Of a stretch of 64,000 bases of DNA, positions 48,701-59,329 are shown one piece after another; within the stretch, counting starts at the first letter, position 1, and each line of letters starts with the position of its first letter. The notes beneath the pieces were generated by a model. It saw only the letters and a list, made by a program, of their open reading frames with translations, was not told the DNA's origin and made no database searches. Origin of the DNA: Sarcocystis neurona (lineage: Eukaryota; Apicomplexa; Conoidasida; Eucoccidiorida; Sarcocystidae); assembly GCA_000727475.1 (NCBI GenBank), contig KL647293.1, forward strand, positions 3,204,580-3,268,579, written 5' to 3'. A program made the translations under genes and the position numbers.

Positions 48701-51700
48701 CGGCACCAGCAGCAAAGGCAAAACCTGCAGCGGTGGCAGCCTCAGCAGCTGACTTGGCACGAGCGAGAAAAGAAGAGAAACTGCTTTACCAGCAATAGCA
48801 GCAAAGTGCAATAACATCGCCAGCAGCGCCACCCGCACGACACAAGCAGTGGCACGTACAGCAACACCGCATCCGCAGCTTAAACGGCGCAAAATACAGT
48901 AGTAGCAGCACTGAGAGTACGGCTGCTACTGTCACAACTACAGCAGCTACGACAGCAACTCGTCTGTCCCAGCAGCAGCAGCCGCTGCAGCAGTACCGGC
49001 ACATGGGAAAGAAGCAGCAGAGCAAGATGAATGAGTAGCAGCACCAGACGCAGCAGTCACAGCAGCAAAAAAAACACAAGAGCAGCAGCTGCAACAGGCG
49101 TACGACACGGAGCGCACTCAGAGATTCAGTCAGCGCCAGAAACGGCAAGAGTGGTAGTAGCAACAGATTTTGTAGTAGCAGCAGCAGAAGCTGCTGAAAA
49201 AAAGAATATTCCACCCGAACAAACAAGTCGCAAGTAGCAGCAACAGCAACACACGCAGTGGGCGTAATAACAGACGCGACAGCAAGTGAATCCAGATATG
49301 CGTACATGTACGCAGACACACGAAGAGAAAAGAAGTATACACGTGTATAGCTGTGCAGCTGAAAGATTATATATATGTGTGTGTACACACAAATAGTTGC
49401 AAAGGTCTTTTTTGTGTAAGCAGATACATACAGTATGTACGTCTTAGAGACGTGGACGGCTTACGTGCAGAAGCACATGTATACGCCTCTCCCAATACAT
49501 AAGTTGACGTATTCGTACGTATACATATATATAAATAGGTAAACATGAACAGAAACCAGCATGTATGACACTTTTTCTAGTTACAGGAAATATACCTCTG
49601 TGTGTATATCTCTCTTTTTCTAGAAAGGAGACTAATTCCGAACAACAGAGATATGAATAGGCTTTCTACTCGAGAAATCGTTCTATGTTAATATCGTCAT
49701 AGGTGTGACGCCAGCGCGAGGCTTAAACACAAGGAGGCTTATCATAAGCACGTACAGAATTTATCTGACTTGCGACGCACAAAGAAAAATCAGTATACTT
49801 TTTGATATGCTTCCGTAATTTTTGTGCCTTTCTCTACCTAAAGACACGTTGACCACTACAAGAGTGCCTCTACCCATTTGAATATTTTGCGAAGCTTTAC
49901 TTGTATTTATTCGCTATATCGTGTCTTGTCTCCCAGGTAGCCTGTACCAATCTTACCGTATACCTGCAGACGCTACAAGTGAGGTGAGACTGTATCCATG
50001 CCTTCATCTTTTTTTCTCTCTTCTTCTGGCTCCTCTTCATTTGTCTTTCTCTATGCTGTTCCTCTCTTCTCCTTCCTCTTTTCTTTTTCTCCTGTCTCTT
50101 TCACCGTCCCATTCTCGATAGCCTTCTCGTGCTCCTTCATGTCATTTACCTTCCTCCTTCCCTTTTGTCGTGTGCGCTTGATGCTTCTGTCGCTGCTTCT
50201 CTGTTTGTCCCTGCCTCTTGTTCTGCTCCTTTGATTTTCTCTGTTCCCCGCTTCTTCCCCTGTATATCTTCTCCTCTTCTGCCTCTTTTGTAAGGCTCCG
50301 TTGTGTATTGTTGTCCACCCAAAATATATAGTGGGAAAGAGAGAAAGAGTTCCAGTTACAGATAAATATAATCCGACTTGTGGAGAGGAATGTCACACAC
50401 ACATGTCTAAATATGTTGAAAATCGTAGGATTTTCAACGTATACACACACGAGTGTATCAATGTGTACCTGTGTCTTCCGCCACTTCTCAGTTTCTTAGT
50501 CTGCATTCTAACACCCGAGGGCATACTACGGGTGCATCTCTATACTGAAGTCTTGTGTGAAGGCGGAATTCCTCACTGATTTTCACCGTGTTATTTCGAG
50601 TCTACCCGTTTTTTGCTCCCCTCACGCGCTGATATCTTGGTGTAAATTTTCACGTGTGTCTACACAAATAAATTCACGTGCGTGAAAAAGGTCGCATCAT
50701 CCACCTTGTTCCGCGTCAACTCTCTCTCCTGGTGCCCCCTTCTTGCCTTTTTAAATCTGTGCTTGCTACGTCTCTTTCAGGTGAGGAAGACGAGGCGCCT
50801 ACGAGAGGATCGAGTCTTCTCCCAGTATCAGCGGCAGCGGGAGTGTGGAAAAGTGGAGCAGAAACAGGCGCAGCACCAGAGGGAGAGGAAGGAGCAGCTG
50901 CAGGACCTCTGCAAGAATTTTGCTGCCGCCGGGCACCGGCTCTGTTTGCCGCTGCTGCCGCGTATATAAAAGATGTGCAGCAGCTGCACTTTCACCTGTA
51001 CGAAGGGGAGATTGCTCTTCGAGACAGTCTTGACGAAGGATTAGACACGCTGGAAGCATCAGTAGAAGCTTCTGTAAAGTTCCTCCTTGATAAAGGAAAT
51101 GAATATTTTCAGAGTCTAGAGGAAATGGAAAAAGTTTTTAGCAACAGCTTATCTGAATCTGCTGCCACAGAACTAGACGCCTTCTCTCTCGCCGCCGCAG
51201 ATGATTCTGCACAAGATAAGGTGTCCAGAGGCGCTTCGAACAAGTAAGTCCCTATACTGGCAAGACTGGATGACGTTGTATCTCCCTACGTGTCCGTTTA
51301 CTTCTCTCTGCTGTCATTTCCTGTTTTCTTTGCTCCTCCTTGGCTGTCTTTCTCCTTTTCTTTCTTTTCGCCGCCATACGTACATGTCTAGTTAGAGGCA
51401 AAGCTTGTGTTATGCCGTAGGAAAAAGACACTGCGCAGAGAAAAGAAGTCGACGTCGGTCTAAATGTGCAACACTGCAGATAACCGTTTCTGCACGTGAC
51501 TGCCCCTTTTTTTGTCTTGTTTTCTGACTTAAATTTCAATTTATACAGGTTTGCGTAAAGCTTTCTTTCCTGCTGGCGCCGAAGTTCTGAAAATTCGTCC
51601 ATATACTCTTCGTGCCACTGCTTGCATTTCTGGTACTTCTGTGTAAAAAGTTATGTATTCATAAAAGGCGTACACGCCTGCACACATGATTATACACGTA

Positions 51701-53427
51701 CGAATCGATATGCATGTATTTATGTATGTGTACTTTCCTCTCTATCTATAGAGGTACGTCTCCCTATATAAACATCCATATTATTGCACTTACATGTGTC
51801 TCCTTCGATGAATGCGGTGGTATTTATACATAGCACTAAATGTATACTTCCGTGCCTGTACCATCCGTATACTTGTGCCCGTCAGTCCCAACTCAAGTAT
51901 AAGTGTCCATATATATACATATATTTATATTTGTACAAATAAATACATGTATCCATCGCCTCGATATCACTTGTCTCGAGTGCGCAGGTGAAGCGGTACA
52001 GAGCGGTGAGGTCGTCTCCAGCTGCCGGGTCAGGGGAAGCGAGACACGTCCTACTGCTTGTGAAAGACACGCACGCAATACGTGTGCCCGAACACACGAA
52101 ATTTCATGCGTATGTGTATAGTTGTGATTGTATTTGTGTAAGCACCTTTTTTGAATACGTCAGCGTCTATCAAAAACTATCAGAACCGCAGGCGCTGATG
52201 CGGAGAGTGTACAGGCAGAACTAAAGAAATCCGTTTGCTTCCGCGCAAAACAAGAGAGAAGGATAGATATAAACAGCCGCAGGCGCGTTCTTGGCATCTG
52301 CTGGATATTCACCGGTTTATACCCATGCCATTATTATTTATGTAGACATGTGTGTGTCAACCATTTCACCTAGTGACATGTACGTACATCTATGAATCAC
52401 ACTGTCTGCGCACACTCGTAGGGAAGTTTGTATGAACTCCTGTACAAAGGTGAAGTTGGCTATAGATAAATGTACCTAAATGCAAAATATTTCTTTGAGA
52501 GCACACGTGTTGCGCCTTTGTGTACATATTCATGGTCCTAATATGCACTCGTGAATGAAAAAAAAAATCAACTGTGTCTACCGTGACCAGTACAAGCAAG
52601 CAGCTGCAGCGAGTCCCTTACCAAGTAGCTGCTGCGTATGCCTATACCTACGTACTACGTGTGGCTGTGTATCCGCGTGTGTTGTGAATTTTTTCTGCGG
52701 TTTAGAAACAGAAAGAAAGGAACACGGCAAGGAAAAACGCGCCTCGCACTCCTTTGAGGTAGCAGCGCGTGCATCTCGATGCTGCTAAAATGCCTGCTGC
52801 TACTGTCGTGGGCGCAGAAGTAGAAATCATTTTCACGTGTACGCGTGTGCGTGAATATACATACGAATATGCAGGTATATACGCATACACATGAGAATAT
52901 ACATATATATATATATATATATATACGTGCATATGTATGCAAGCATATAGGATTGTGGACGCTCACATGGAGACAGTATATACGTGTACCGGTATACAGG
53001 CATTGCAGTGCTTTCTTGTGTATGCAACGTGTAGATTTTAACGTCCAAATATGTGCGTCTACTTACACGTATATCTAGAACATAAGTTATATATACACGG
53101 ATATATGTATGTACACGTAGGTCCACTTCCGCGTGTGCTGCCTGCAGAGACGAGTTAATAGGAGCCTGCAACGCTATTTACGAACAGCACATGCAGTTGC
53201 TGATGTCATCAGAAGATAACATGCAAAATACAATTACCATTTGGCAACGACGGTACTTCGATGGGCAACGGCAGCAGCAACACGAACGCAGCAGACAACG
53301 CGTGCAGCAGATAGAAGCAGCAGTGGAAGAGCTGCAGCAGGAGGTGTTGTTGCTGCAACAGCAGCTGCAAAGAGACACGACCGTCGAGGTCCCTGCGCTG
53401 CTTCCACCACCTGCTGACGAGCCATAA
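42441..53427 (+). CDS. DRC3: Dynein regulatory complex subunit 3 (LRRC48-like)
   Basis: DRC3 is a leucine-rich-repeat subunit of the nexin-dynein regulatory complex that links axonemal doublets. Five exons, 42441-42858, 45352-46255, 48192-48475, 50781-51243 and 53148-53427, sum to 2349 nt (782 residues) with every phase matching. Exon 1 carries VIDDEVLKFSVQE, matching the VIDEELLRLAVEE start of the family. Exon 2 has the LRRs (VLRLDNNIIEKIEGL, WLDLSFNNISRI, DLSLYSNKISVLEGL, LSIGRNSITDL) and the cap LPKLKYLDYQLLD. Exons 3 and 4 are helical. Exon 5 reads KDELIGACNAIYEQHMQLL, then NTITIWQRRYFDGQR, matching the family's DKDTLINAVSASHDIHLLK end. Inserted poly-Gln (after the LRRs) and Ala runs make it longer than the human protein of about 520 residues. 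Donors are GTAAAG, GTAACA, GTAAGG and GTAAGT. The ATG at 42441 is the first in frame; a further 5' exon is possible. An alternative acceptor at 48198 keeps frame. Confidence 0.9.
43805..44340. other. Assembly gap (536 N)
   Basis: A run of N in DRC3 intron 1. The sequence on both sides is nearly the same: GTATATGCATATATGTACAG followed by (TA)n and TGTGC occurs left (43748-43804) and right (44341-44395). Confidence 0.95.
47390..48160 (+). repeat. CTG-rich acceptor half of DRC3 intron 2
   Basis: GCTGCTATTGCT and CTGCTGTT-type triplets run up to about 30 bases before the acceptor at 48191. A TATA microsatellite block (46490-47270) precedes it. Leu/Ala-rich open frames here are not coding in the DRC3 model. 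Confidence 0.75.
48480..49250 (+). repeat. CAG-rich donor half of DRC3 intron 3
   Basis: CAG/GCA/ACA triplets start right after the donor at 48476. Together with the CTG-rich end of intron 2 they flank the 284-bp exon 3 with complementary sequence. Confidence 0.75.
50415..50438. other. Perfect 10-bp hairpin in DRC3 intron 3
   Basis: GTTGAAAATC and GATTTTCAAC separated by a GTAG loop. No U-run follows and no function is evident. Confidence 0.6.
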
Positions 53428-53658
53428 ATGCATTCTGACGGCAGAACTGTCTTTCCTGAATATATGCGTGTATACGTCTAGATACGTGTACACATGTGTA
53501 TACTATATATATGCAACTGCACAGCAGTCGTGCACGCACTGCAGGGCGTCCCGGTGGTACATAGAATGTACATACTTTTACATACGAGTATGTGCAATCA
53601 CTAACATACATAGTTTCAAAGGGACATTTCCGCGTGTGTTGGCTACAGAGACGAGTTA
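53126..53658 (+). repeat. Duplicated splice acceptor and exon start of DRC3
   Basis: The 32 bp spanning the last DRC3 acceptor (53126-53157, ending CAGAGACGAGTTA) recur 501 bp downstream at 53627-53658 with four mismatches, beyond the stop codon. The copy keeps CCGCGTGTG and ACAG|AGACGAGTTA, so it looks like a second usable acceptor and exon start, but the following sequence differs. Confidence 0.7.
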
Positions 53659-54979
53659 ACAGAAACGGCCAGTTCCGCCCCTCTGCTCCGGCAGACGCTG
53701 TACTTCGTTTTCGTCGTGCTGCTGGCGCTCCCAGAGCGCTAGATGACCTGCACATGTATGCATACAAATATACAAATACGTATCAGTTGTTTTCTCCTTT
53801 TCACACCATGTATGGATATACATATACACAAGCGTATGTAAACATCTGTCAAGAGGGGATTCACGTAGGTATATATATGTTTATATATACCTACGTATGT
53901 ACACGCACGCTTTTTTCTACACGTACACATATCGTTGACTGAGTTATTCAGTCGCCTACTCTCAGGTACACATATGTATGTGTGTGGTGGATTAGGGATG
54001 CTGGAATAAAGTATATATATACATATACATATAAATAATCCACCGAAGTACCTTCACCGTCACAAACGTCTGTATATATGTGTACGTATATCTGTGTAGA
54101 TTTATTCATCTGTATGAGCTGGTCAAGAAATGACGAGGTGTGCGTTCTTGCGAATCTTCTCACGCGAAGACCCGACAGAGCACGTAGACTGCGTGATTCC
54201 CATCGATACGCACGGACGATTCTCTCAGACTGTCGCGCTTACATGTGTCTTTACCTGCGTCTCTTTTCTCTGTCTACGTGCGTGTGTAGGTGCCTGTGTA
54301 CGTACATGTGTACGCACTATGTTGAACACGTGGAACGTATTTCTATCCTTATCAGCTGAAGATAAAAAAGCCTTTTCGGCGAAAACACCCTTCCACAATT
54401 GTACAGTAAAATATTGTGCGCCAAGTCAAACGCATGCGCGCAGGAGTAAAAATTTGTTAATTACGCGGTTTTGGTGTCGGCTGCGACGACTCGCGATGGC
54501 AGCAACTGCAGCAGTAAAATGTGTGCACAGCTACGTAGTCGTCGTGGATTCAACGAAGAAACAGTAGCCCCTTATGTTCCCGCCCACTGCGTGACAAGCA
54601 GTTACGGCTGCAGCAGTTACGCGGCTGCCGACCACCGTAGCATCATATCGCCATCAAAAAGATGGGTGCATGCGCGTAGCTGCAGCAGCAGCAAGATGCA
54701 TGCGCATGGGAGCAGCAGCAGGAGGACCAGCCACTGGTGCGTCAGGCAGCAGCATCAACAGCCACACGCATAGATACAGGTGGAGCAGCATCGCTAAAAA
54801 ACCTGTAGCGCCAGCCGCAGTGTCGACGCACGCACACAGCGCTGCACCACCCAGAATGATCAGAATGTAGGTTGCAAATAACTGCTACACTTCACGTGTC
54901 TGCGTCTCAGAGGAACAGAACACTACGCGTCTCCCTACCATCAGCACTGATGCATACATATCTCTATGTGTGCACATAC

Positions 54980-55171
54980 CTGTAACTGTCCAAACGCCTG
55001 ATTCTACGAAGTAATCTACGAAGTCTGCAGGGCTGCACCCGGACCTGCGCGAAGATGTTCCAGGAGTTGCTGCATCCAGATACGTGACCAGCAGCACTGG
55101 TGTCTTCGCTGGCATGTAGCGGCGTTGAAGCACTGCGGCATTGAGGCGTGCGACGTGCAACAGCAGCAGTC
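54980..55171 (-). CDS. Candidate internal exon of an unidentified minus-strand gene
   Basis: 192 bp bounded on the minus strand by an acceptor (AAGCACCAG) and a good donor (TTACAG|GTATGT). It is phase 1 on both sides and encodes 63 residues including LNAAVLQRRYMPAKTPVLLV and ADFVDYFVESGVW. The composition looks protein-like and not repeat-driven. No partner exon could be placed with confidence, though LFDGDMMLRWSAAA and a stop follow a CTG-rich acceptor near 54600-54665. The family is unknown. Confidence 0.3.
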
Positions 55172-57279
55172 CTGGTGCTTGAGGACGAGGGCTGTCGTAA
55201 GAACGACTCCATGCATGCATCACAGCGGCAGCACCGTAACACCGACAGCAGTCTCTGTGCAAGCATTTCAAATATCACTCTGCTGCAACCATTCTTACGC
55301 CTGGCAAGAGGACGCTGCTCGGAAGAGATAACAAATTAGACTTTTTCCAGAGATACAGGCAATTTAAAGTTAACGCCGTAATTCACGTATACATGTACTA
55401 CTCATCACCTTGCTTCGCCCCGTGTACGTACACCTACAACTGCTGCTGCTGACGCTTTTCTAGGGCCCCGCTTCGTCTCTCACGGGGCAGCTACAGACCG
55501 CAGCTGGTTACGTCGCATGCACAGACCGACGATACGCACAATGACATATATGCCGTTGTATTCTAAAACGAACTCCACTGGGCATCATAGGTCTGTGTCA
55601 CTACACAGACCTAGACGCCGAGCACGCACATGAATGTATGCAGTGACAATGTATACACAAGTGTACGGAAGGGATCGTCAAGAAAACGAGGTCGTGAATG
55701 TACTTACACAGCAAGATCATCCCCTCTGCCCGTATCTGCACAATGTCCGCAGGTATTGACACACAGCACTCTACATCGAAAGGCTAAGCACGGGAGGTAC
55801 ATACGACTGCTACATGACAGATATACACGTCCTGTCTATCATGCCGTACACGTGCACACACAGAACTACAGATACAGATGCCCAGTGCATGAAAGCACTT
55901 AAAGAAAGATGCATCTTTGGCGTCTTTTCAGCAGAAGCAGTCTCTCCGCGGGAGCAGTCGCAAGCATGCAAATGCGACGTCCTGCACTCCTGCAGCAGCG
56001 GCTGTCAAACCTGTCGCACTGCGGCGCTGCAACTTCTTCTGTTGATGTAACGTTGTCCCTGCTTGAGCAGTGCTGCAGCTGCAGCTGCGGCTCGACCTGC
56101 CGGGGCTGCCGGTCCGGCTGCTGCCGCTGCTGCTCAAGTAATGTCGCTTTCTCAGCGCCGCTACTCGTGCGATGCTACGGCCTACTCATGTTGGGGTGAT
56201 GCAGTCACCTAGCAATGCCCCCCCACCCTTTTCGCGCTCAGGTTGCACGCAAGGATACTGCGTCTCTTGCCACCAGCAACAAGTCGTGTCATTGGCTGCA
56301 GCAGAAACAGTCCTGCGTCCTCTTCGTTGCTGCTGCAAAATCGCAGCCCCCTGTGCATGTATTCTATCTAATCCGGCAGTAACACTCTCATACGGTGCAC
56401 GCCTTTCCCTCTAATGTAACGCTGCAGATTCTCGTAGCGCGTGCTTCACGGACTGCTGTTGGTGCAGGAGCAGCGGTGCGCGCCGGGATGAAAGCACCCC
56501 CACGCTGCAGCGGCACGAGCAGTCAGCCCTACACCAAACATGCGATGGAGCAGCAGCACTACACCAAACATGACGTGGCGCGTTCACTGCAGCGGCAGCC
56601 GCTGTCTCTTGCACTGCAACTACCACGTACAGCCACGCCAGCAACCTTAAAGGGGCCCCACGTGTTCGTTGCAGCTGCCGAAGCAGCTGTGCCTCACGTC
56701 TACGTGCATCGCTTTTTTGCAGCAGCAACAGCAGCCTCCTTCCCCACGCGCACGTACGCAGTGCAGCGGTAAGAGCAGCAGTCTCATGTGTCGCACGCCC
56801 CCTCCTGTGCTGCACAAGCAGTCACTTAACGCACGCGTGCACGGCGAATGTCGCTCAGTGCCGTCTCGCGTCTCATCTTCGTGTGCATGGCATGCACCTT
56901 GCTGCGCCAATCGCAGCCACACACGTGCCTTTTTCACTGAAGGTTTTGCTTCGTCGTTTGCACAGGCCTAGTGTTCTGCAGAAATCGACTCCGTGCTGCA
57001 GCAGCACTGTTACATCTACCTTGCTGCTACTGTTGCTGACGTTCCTGCACTCCTGTCCTTTCATTCCACACTACACAATCGAACTACTCACCGTACGTCT
57101 CCTCTTCCTGTCGTTACTGCGCCGCTGCTGCTGCTGCAGTGCGCAGCGGTTTACACCACGTATCTGTCCCTGGTACTACTGATGTTTCTGCGGAGCTGCT
57201 GCGGCTGCCGCGCCGTGAAACAACGACGCTCTGTCGTCCCTCCTCGTCCACCACCTGCTGCTGTTGCTTTGCAACGTGC

Positions 57280-58130
57280 GATTTTCTTTTTTGTGTGTGT
57301 GTGTCTGGTGGAAGTGTTTTGTGTTTTTTCCTTGCTCTCCCGCTGGTCAGTTTCCAGCAGCAGCAGCGCTTGCAGCGGCCCCGCATGCGTTTCTCGCGGT
57401 TGTCGTCTCCTCTGTTTGTCGTTTTCATGCTTCTCTGGTGCTTCTCTTCTTCAAACTCTTCTCTTCTCGTCTTTTTTCCATTTCACGCTCTTTACGTTTC
57501 CCTTTCTCGCCGTCGTCTTCGCCTTTCCTTCCCTCCCCTTCATTTTCGTCTTCTCTCACTTTTCCTTTCCCAAAATCCACGTTCTCGACAATTGTTTCTC
57601 CTAATTTTCACCTACCTTCTTTTCTCGTCTTCCCTCCTGCTCCTCCTGCTTCTTCTCCTCCCAGTCCTCCAGCGCCTCCTCTTCCTAACGTCCCCTCTCT
57701 CTACAGTCGTTTCCCGGTCTTTTCTCCTTTTGCTGCTCCCTTTCTCAGCTTCTTCTTTCCGTCCTTCTGCCGCCGCCGCAACAGCAGCACAGTCGCTGTT
57801 GAAGAAGAAGTGTTACCTTCCAAGTTCGGGAAGAACCTCCTTCAGTTCCTCTTCTTCCTTCAAAGTTCTGTCATTGTACCTCCACACTGTCTCCGCTGGA
57901 GTTCTTCTTTTCTCACACTAGTGTTCATTTCATTTTTTCCTCTTCTCCCCCCCCCCCCTCCCCAACGAGTTCACTTAAATTCTTCCTTTCCCGTCCGGAG
58001 CAACGACCGCCGCCACCCCATTTCCACCTGCTCCTCCTCGGTCTTCCTTTCCTCCTCATCTTCACACAGCGTTCACATTTATGAACAGACGGACCAGACA
58101 CAGTCTCTCCTTCCCCACTCTTTTTTCAGC
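57280..58130 (+). promoter_or_regulatory. Long TC-rich leader-like tract
   Basis: About 850 bp dominated by TTC, CTT and TCC, with a C10 run near 57950. It precedes the ATG at 58182 and resembles the leader before 28293. Ser/Phe/Pro-rich translation on plus and Lys/Arg-rich translation on minus are composition effects. Confidence 0.35.
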
Positions 58131-58181
58131 AGTCGACGCGCCGAAGACAAACACAGTCAAAAAAACAGGGGAGAAGAAAGC

Positions 58182-58427
58182 ATGACTTCTGTCCAGACTG
58201 ACTCACAAAAGGGGAGAAGAACGAAGCAGGAGGAAGACATAAACCCATTCACGAATAAAAGGAGGATGTTGCACGCCGGAGACAACGCGCGACGGAAAAC
58301 GAAAAAACAGAAAGAAATCCCGAAAGTGGTCTTTCCACGATCAATATGGATACCGTCGCGAGGTATACTCTCTCCCATGCGAAGAAGGACGTCGCTCGCC
58401 GCTGACGCTGCGGCTGCACACACATAA
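58182..58427 (+). CDS. Small basic reading frame, possible first exon
   Basis: ATG at 58182 follows a TC-rich tract and opens an 81-residue Lys/Arg-rich frame (QKGRRTKQEEDINPFTNKRR, RRKTKKQKEIPKVVFPRS). A GAG|GTATAC donor at 58362 could end it as a first exon after about 60 residues. The composition suggests a nucleic-acid-binding or nuclear tail, but there is no domain. It converges on the SR-type gene at 59330. Confidence 0.3.
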   Translation: MTSVQTDSQKGRRTKQEEDINPFTNKRRMLHAGDNARRKTKKQKEIPKVVFPRSIWIPSRGILSPMRRRTSLAADAAAAHT

Positions 58428-59329
58428 ACAGCAGCAGCAACAGCAGCAGCATCTTTCCGCCTGATCCTCTCCCCACTACCTTCTACGAGTCACACACAAA
58501 TATATAATACACGCCAAAATAGATTACATTCTACTGACCAGGAATTTACACAGCTACACGTCAACTGATGCACCAGTGCGACACCAGCAGTAAACTTGTA
58601 CGCCTTGTACTCTAGCAACAGCAGCGGTACAGACTGGCGACTCCCTATTCAGGGACATATATATACATGTATATACAAACACTTCTCTCTACACAACACA
58701 TATATATATGTATATACATGCATAGATGCGTAGGGGTCGCAACACAGAATATACCTGCAAATCGGGGAGGAAATCTCATTGCTGCGAGAAATTGTTCGCA
58801 GAATTCCTTCTTCCCCAGTATACTTCTTTCCGTGTATACAGATCTCTGTACATACAAACATATATATATACATATATATATATGCACAGGTATGTACGAC
58901 TACCCTGTCTTGGAGAGATTTATATGTATGAGTGTATCACCTATATACATAAATATGTATCACTGCCCTACCTTGCAGAGACGTATTTGTATGAGGGCAT
59001 CACATAGAGAGAGATAAATGCAACCACCCTGTCCTGAAGAGCTTTATTTGTATGAATGTATCACTCTTCCTCTCTCTTTCTGTACGTATGTGCACCCACG
59101 CATCTGCATATATTCTTGCATGCGTTGTAGTCGTTCTTCTTCAAGTGCACCTGCGCCTCCTGCTCTCTCTCTATCTTTCTAGCTGTGTCTGTTTTTCTTT
59201 TTTGTCGGCGTGGCCTCGCCTTCTCTCGATCCTTCAACGTACACGTACACAGTACCCTGCTCCTTCTTGCTGCTAGAAAGTATGGCGGCACACAGAGGCA
59301 TGCAGCGTAAGAAAAGAAGCGCCACCACA

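Larger units (their letters stand above)
53428..58181. other. Poorly resolved region
   Basis: Holds TATA microsatellites (about 53470-54090), CAG/CTG patches (54490-54770, 55100-55180, 55960-57200) and a TC-rich stretch (57280-58130). Frames with good acceptors exist on plus (TCTTTTCAG at about 55933) and minus, but no set of exons could be phased into a gene. Confidence 0.4.

Noticed and set aside
55909..56199. Plus-strand frame after a strong TCTTTTCAG acceptor (ALLQQRLSNLSHCGAATSSV)
   Set aside because: Three plus frames and one minus frame are equally plausible after the same acceptor, and no partner exon could be phased.
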